In this document: positions 39,652-39,745 of the stretch, piece by piece | Numbering within the stretch: position 1 is the stretch's first letter | Layout of the letters: the number at the start of each line of letters is the position of its first letter | DNA from: Companilactobacillus crustorum JCM 15951 | Lineage (GTDB): Bacteria; Bacillota; Bacilli; Lactobacillales; Lactobacillaceae | Assembly: GCF_001434585.1 (NCBI RefSeq) | Contig: NZ_AZDB01000020.1 | Location: 1 to 39,745 of the forward strand | Direction of reading: 5' to 3' | Length of the DNA stretch: 39,745 nt | Position numbers and translations under genes: made by a program | Notes under the pieces: model-generated | What the model saw: the letters and a program-made list of their open reading frames with translations, nothing else | Database searches by the model: none | What the model was told of the DNA's origin: nothing

Positions 39652-39745
39652 TTACTGTTCCGGTGCAAAAAATAAATGTATGTCTGGAATACCTAATAGT
39701 GGCCATTTTTTTAATTTAAAGTTTCTATTTGGTAGATTGTAAAAT
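39652..39745 (-). CDS. Right-edge C-terminal fragment of an unrecognised protein
   Basis: The minus strand from the window edge is open for 30 codons and ends at TAA (39652-39654), reading about NLPNRNFKLKKWPLLGIPDI and then HLFFAPEQ. The bidirectional terminator at 39559-39604 fits a convergent gene ending here. The family is not recognised and the fragment is short, so it may be spurious. Confidence 0.35.
   Translation of the reverse strand, partial: FYNLPNRNFKLKKWPLLGIPDIHLFFAPEQ

Overview
This window is a low-GC Gram-positive chromosome segment. The gene content fits Lactobacillaceae: a dlt operon led by dltX, a WxL surface protein, a T-box-controlled amino-acid ABC importer, a nucleoside 2-deoxyribosyltransferase, PyrR attenuation and a zinc-free S14 paralogue. 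The overall style resembles Companilactobacillus, but the genus is an inference and no rRNA is present to settle it. I see no phage, plasmid, CRISPR or intact insertion sequence. It looks like ordinary core and accessory chromosome with signs of decay and several RNA-based controls.

Layout. 1-5.9 kb: DegV lipid-binding protein, tRNA-Thr(GGT), a DUF308 membrane protein divergent from an MntR-type metal regulator, a DUF975 membrane protein, and a padR-DUF1700-DUF4097 envelope operon with a dyad at its promoter. 5.9-8.6 kb: a T-box leader with two successive antiterminator/terminator units, then an amino-acid ABC importer (permease, ATPase, lipoprotein). 8.6-15.8 kb: an ADP-ribosylglycohydrolase gene broken by an in-frame stop, a nucleoside deoxyribosyltransferase with a TetR regulator, a CynX-like transporter, a HAD phosphatase followed by a YdcF-family gene also broken by an in-frame stop, a PTS EIIA-like protein without its active-site histidine, and an MHS-type transporter. 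15.9-22.8 kb (minus strand): M50-like peptidase, AI-2E family permease, HTH/TPR regulator, glycine-betaine transporter OpuA (three genes) and a MerR regulator. 22.9-27.4 kb: dltXABCD for D-alanylation of teichoic acids. 28-29.6 kb: alternative ribosomal protein S14 and an orphan WxL protein. 29.7-34.3 kb: SGNH hydrolase, a GntR regulator, and a treC-treR trehalose-6-phosphate unit. 34.5-34.9 kb: relic of a multidrug ABC exporter. 35-39.6 kb: GNAT acetyltransferase, small alarmone synthetase RelP, and divergent codA/codB, with a PyrR-type attenuator in front of codB.

How genes work together. OpuA, the dlt operon, the padR cassette and RelP all concern envelope and stress adaptation. codA/codB and the deoxyribosyltransferase serve pyrimidine and nucleoside salvage. 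treC/treR serve trehalose use; no trehalose PTS permease is visible here. RNA control is prominent: a T-box with a duplicated decision unit, a PyrR attenuator, and a terminator between treC and treR.

The least ordinary features are a dispersed repeat and the duplicated T-box unit. The repeat (72-about 240, 8537-8636, 35749-36030) always sits just 3' of a minus-strand gene and carries a terminator with a TAATGAC/GTCATTA stem. One copy holds a 105-nt insert bounded by 5-bp direct repeats.
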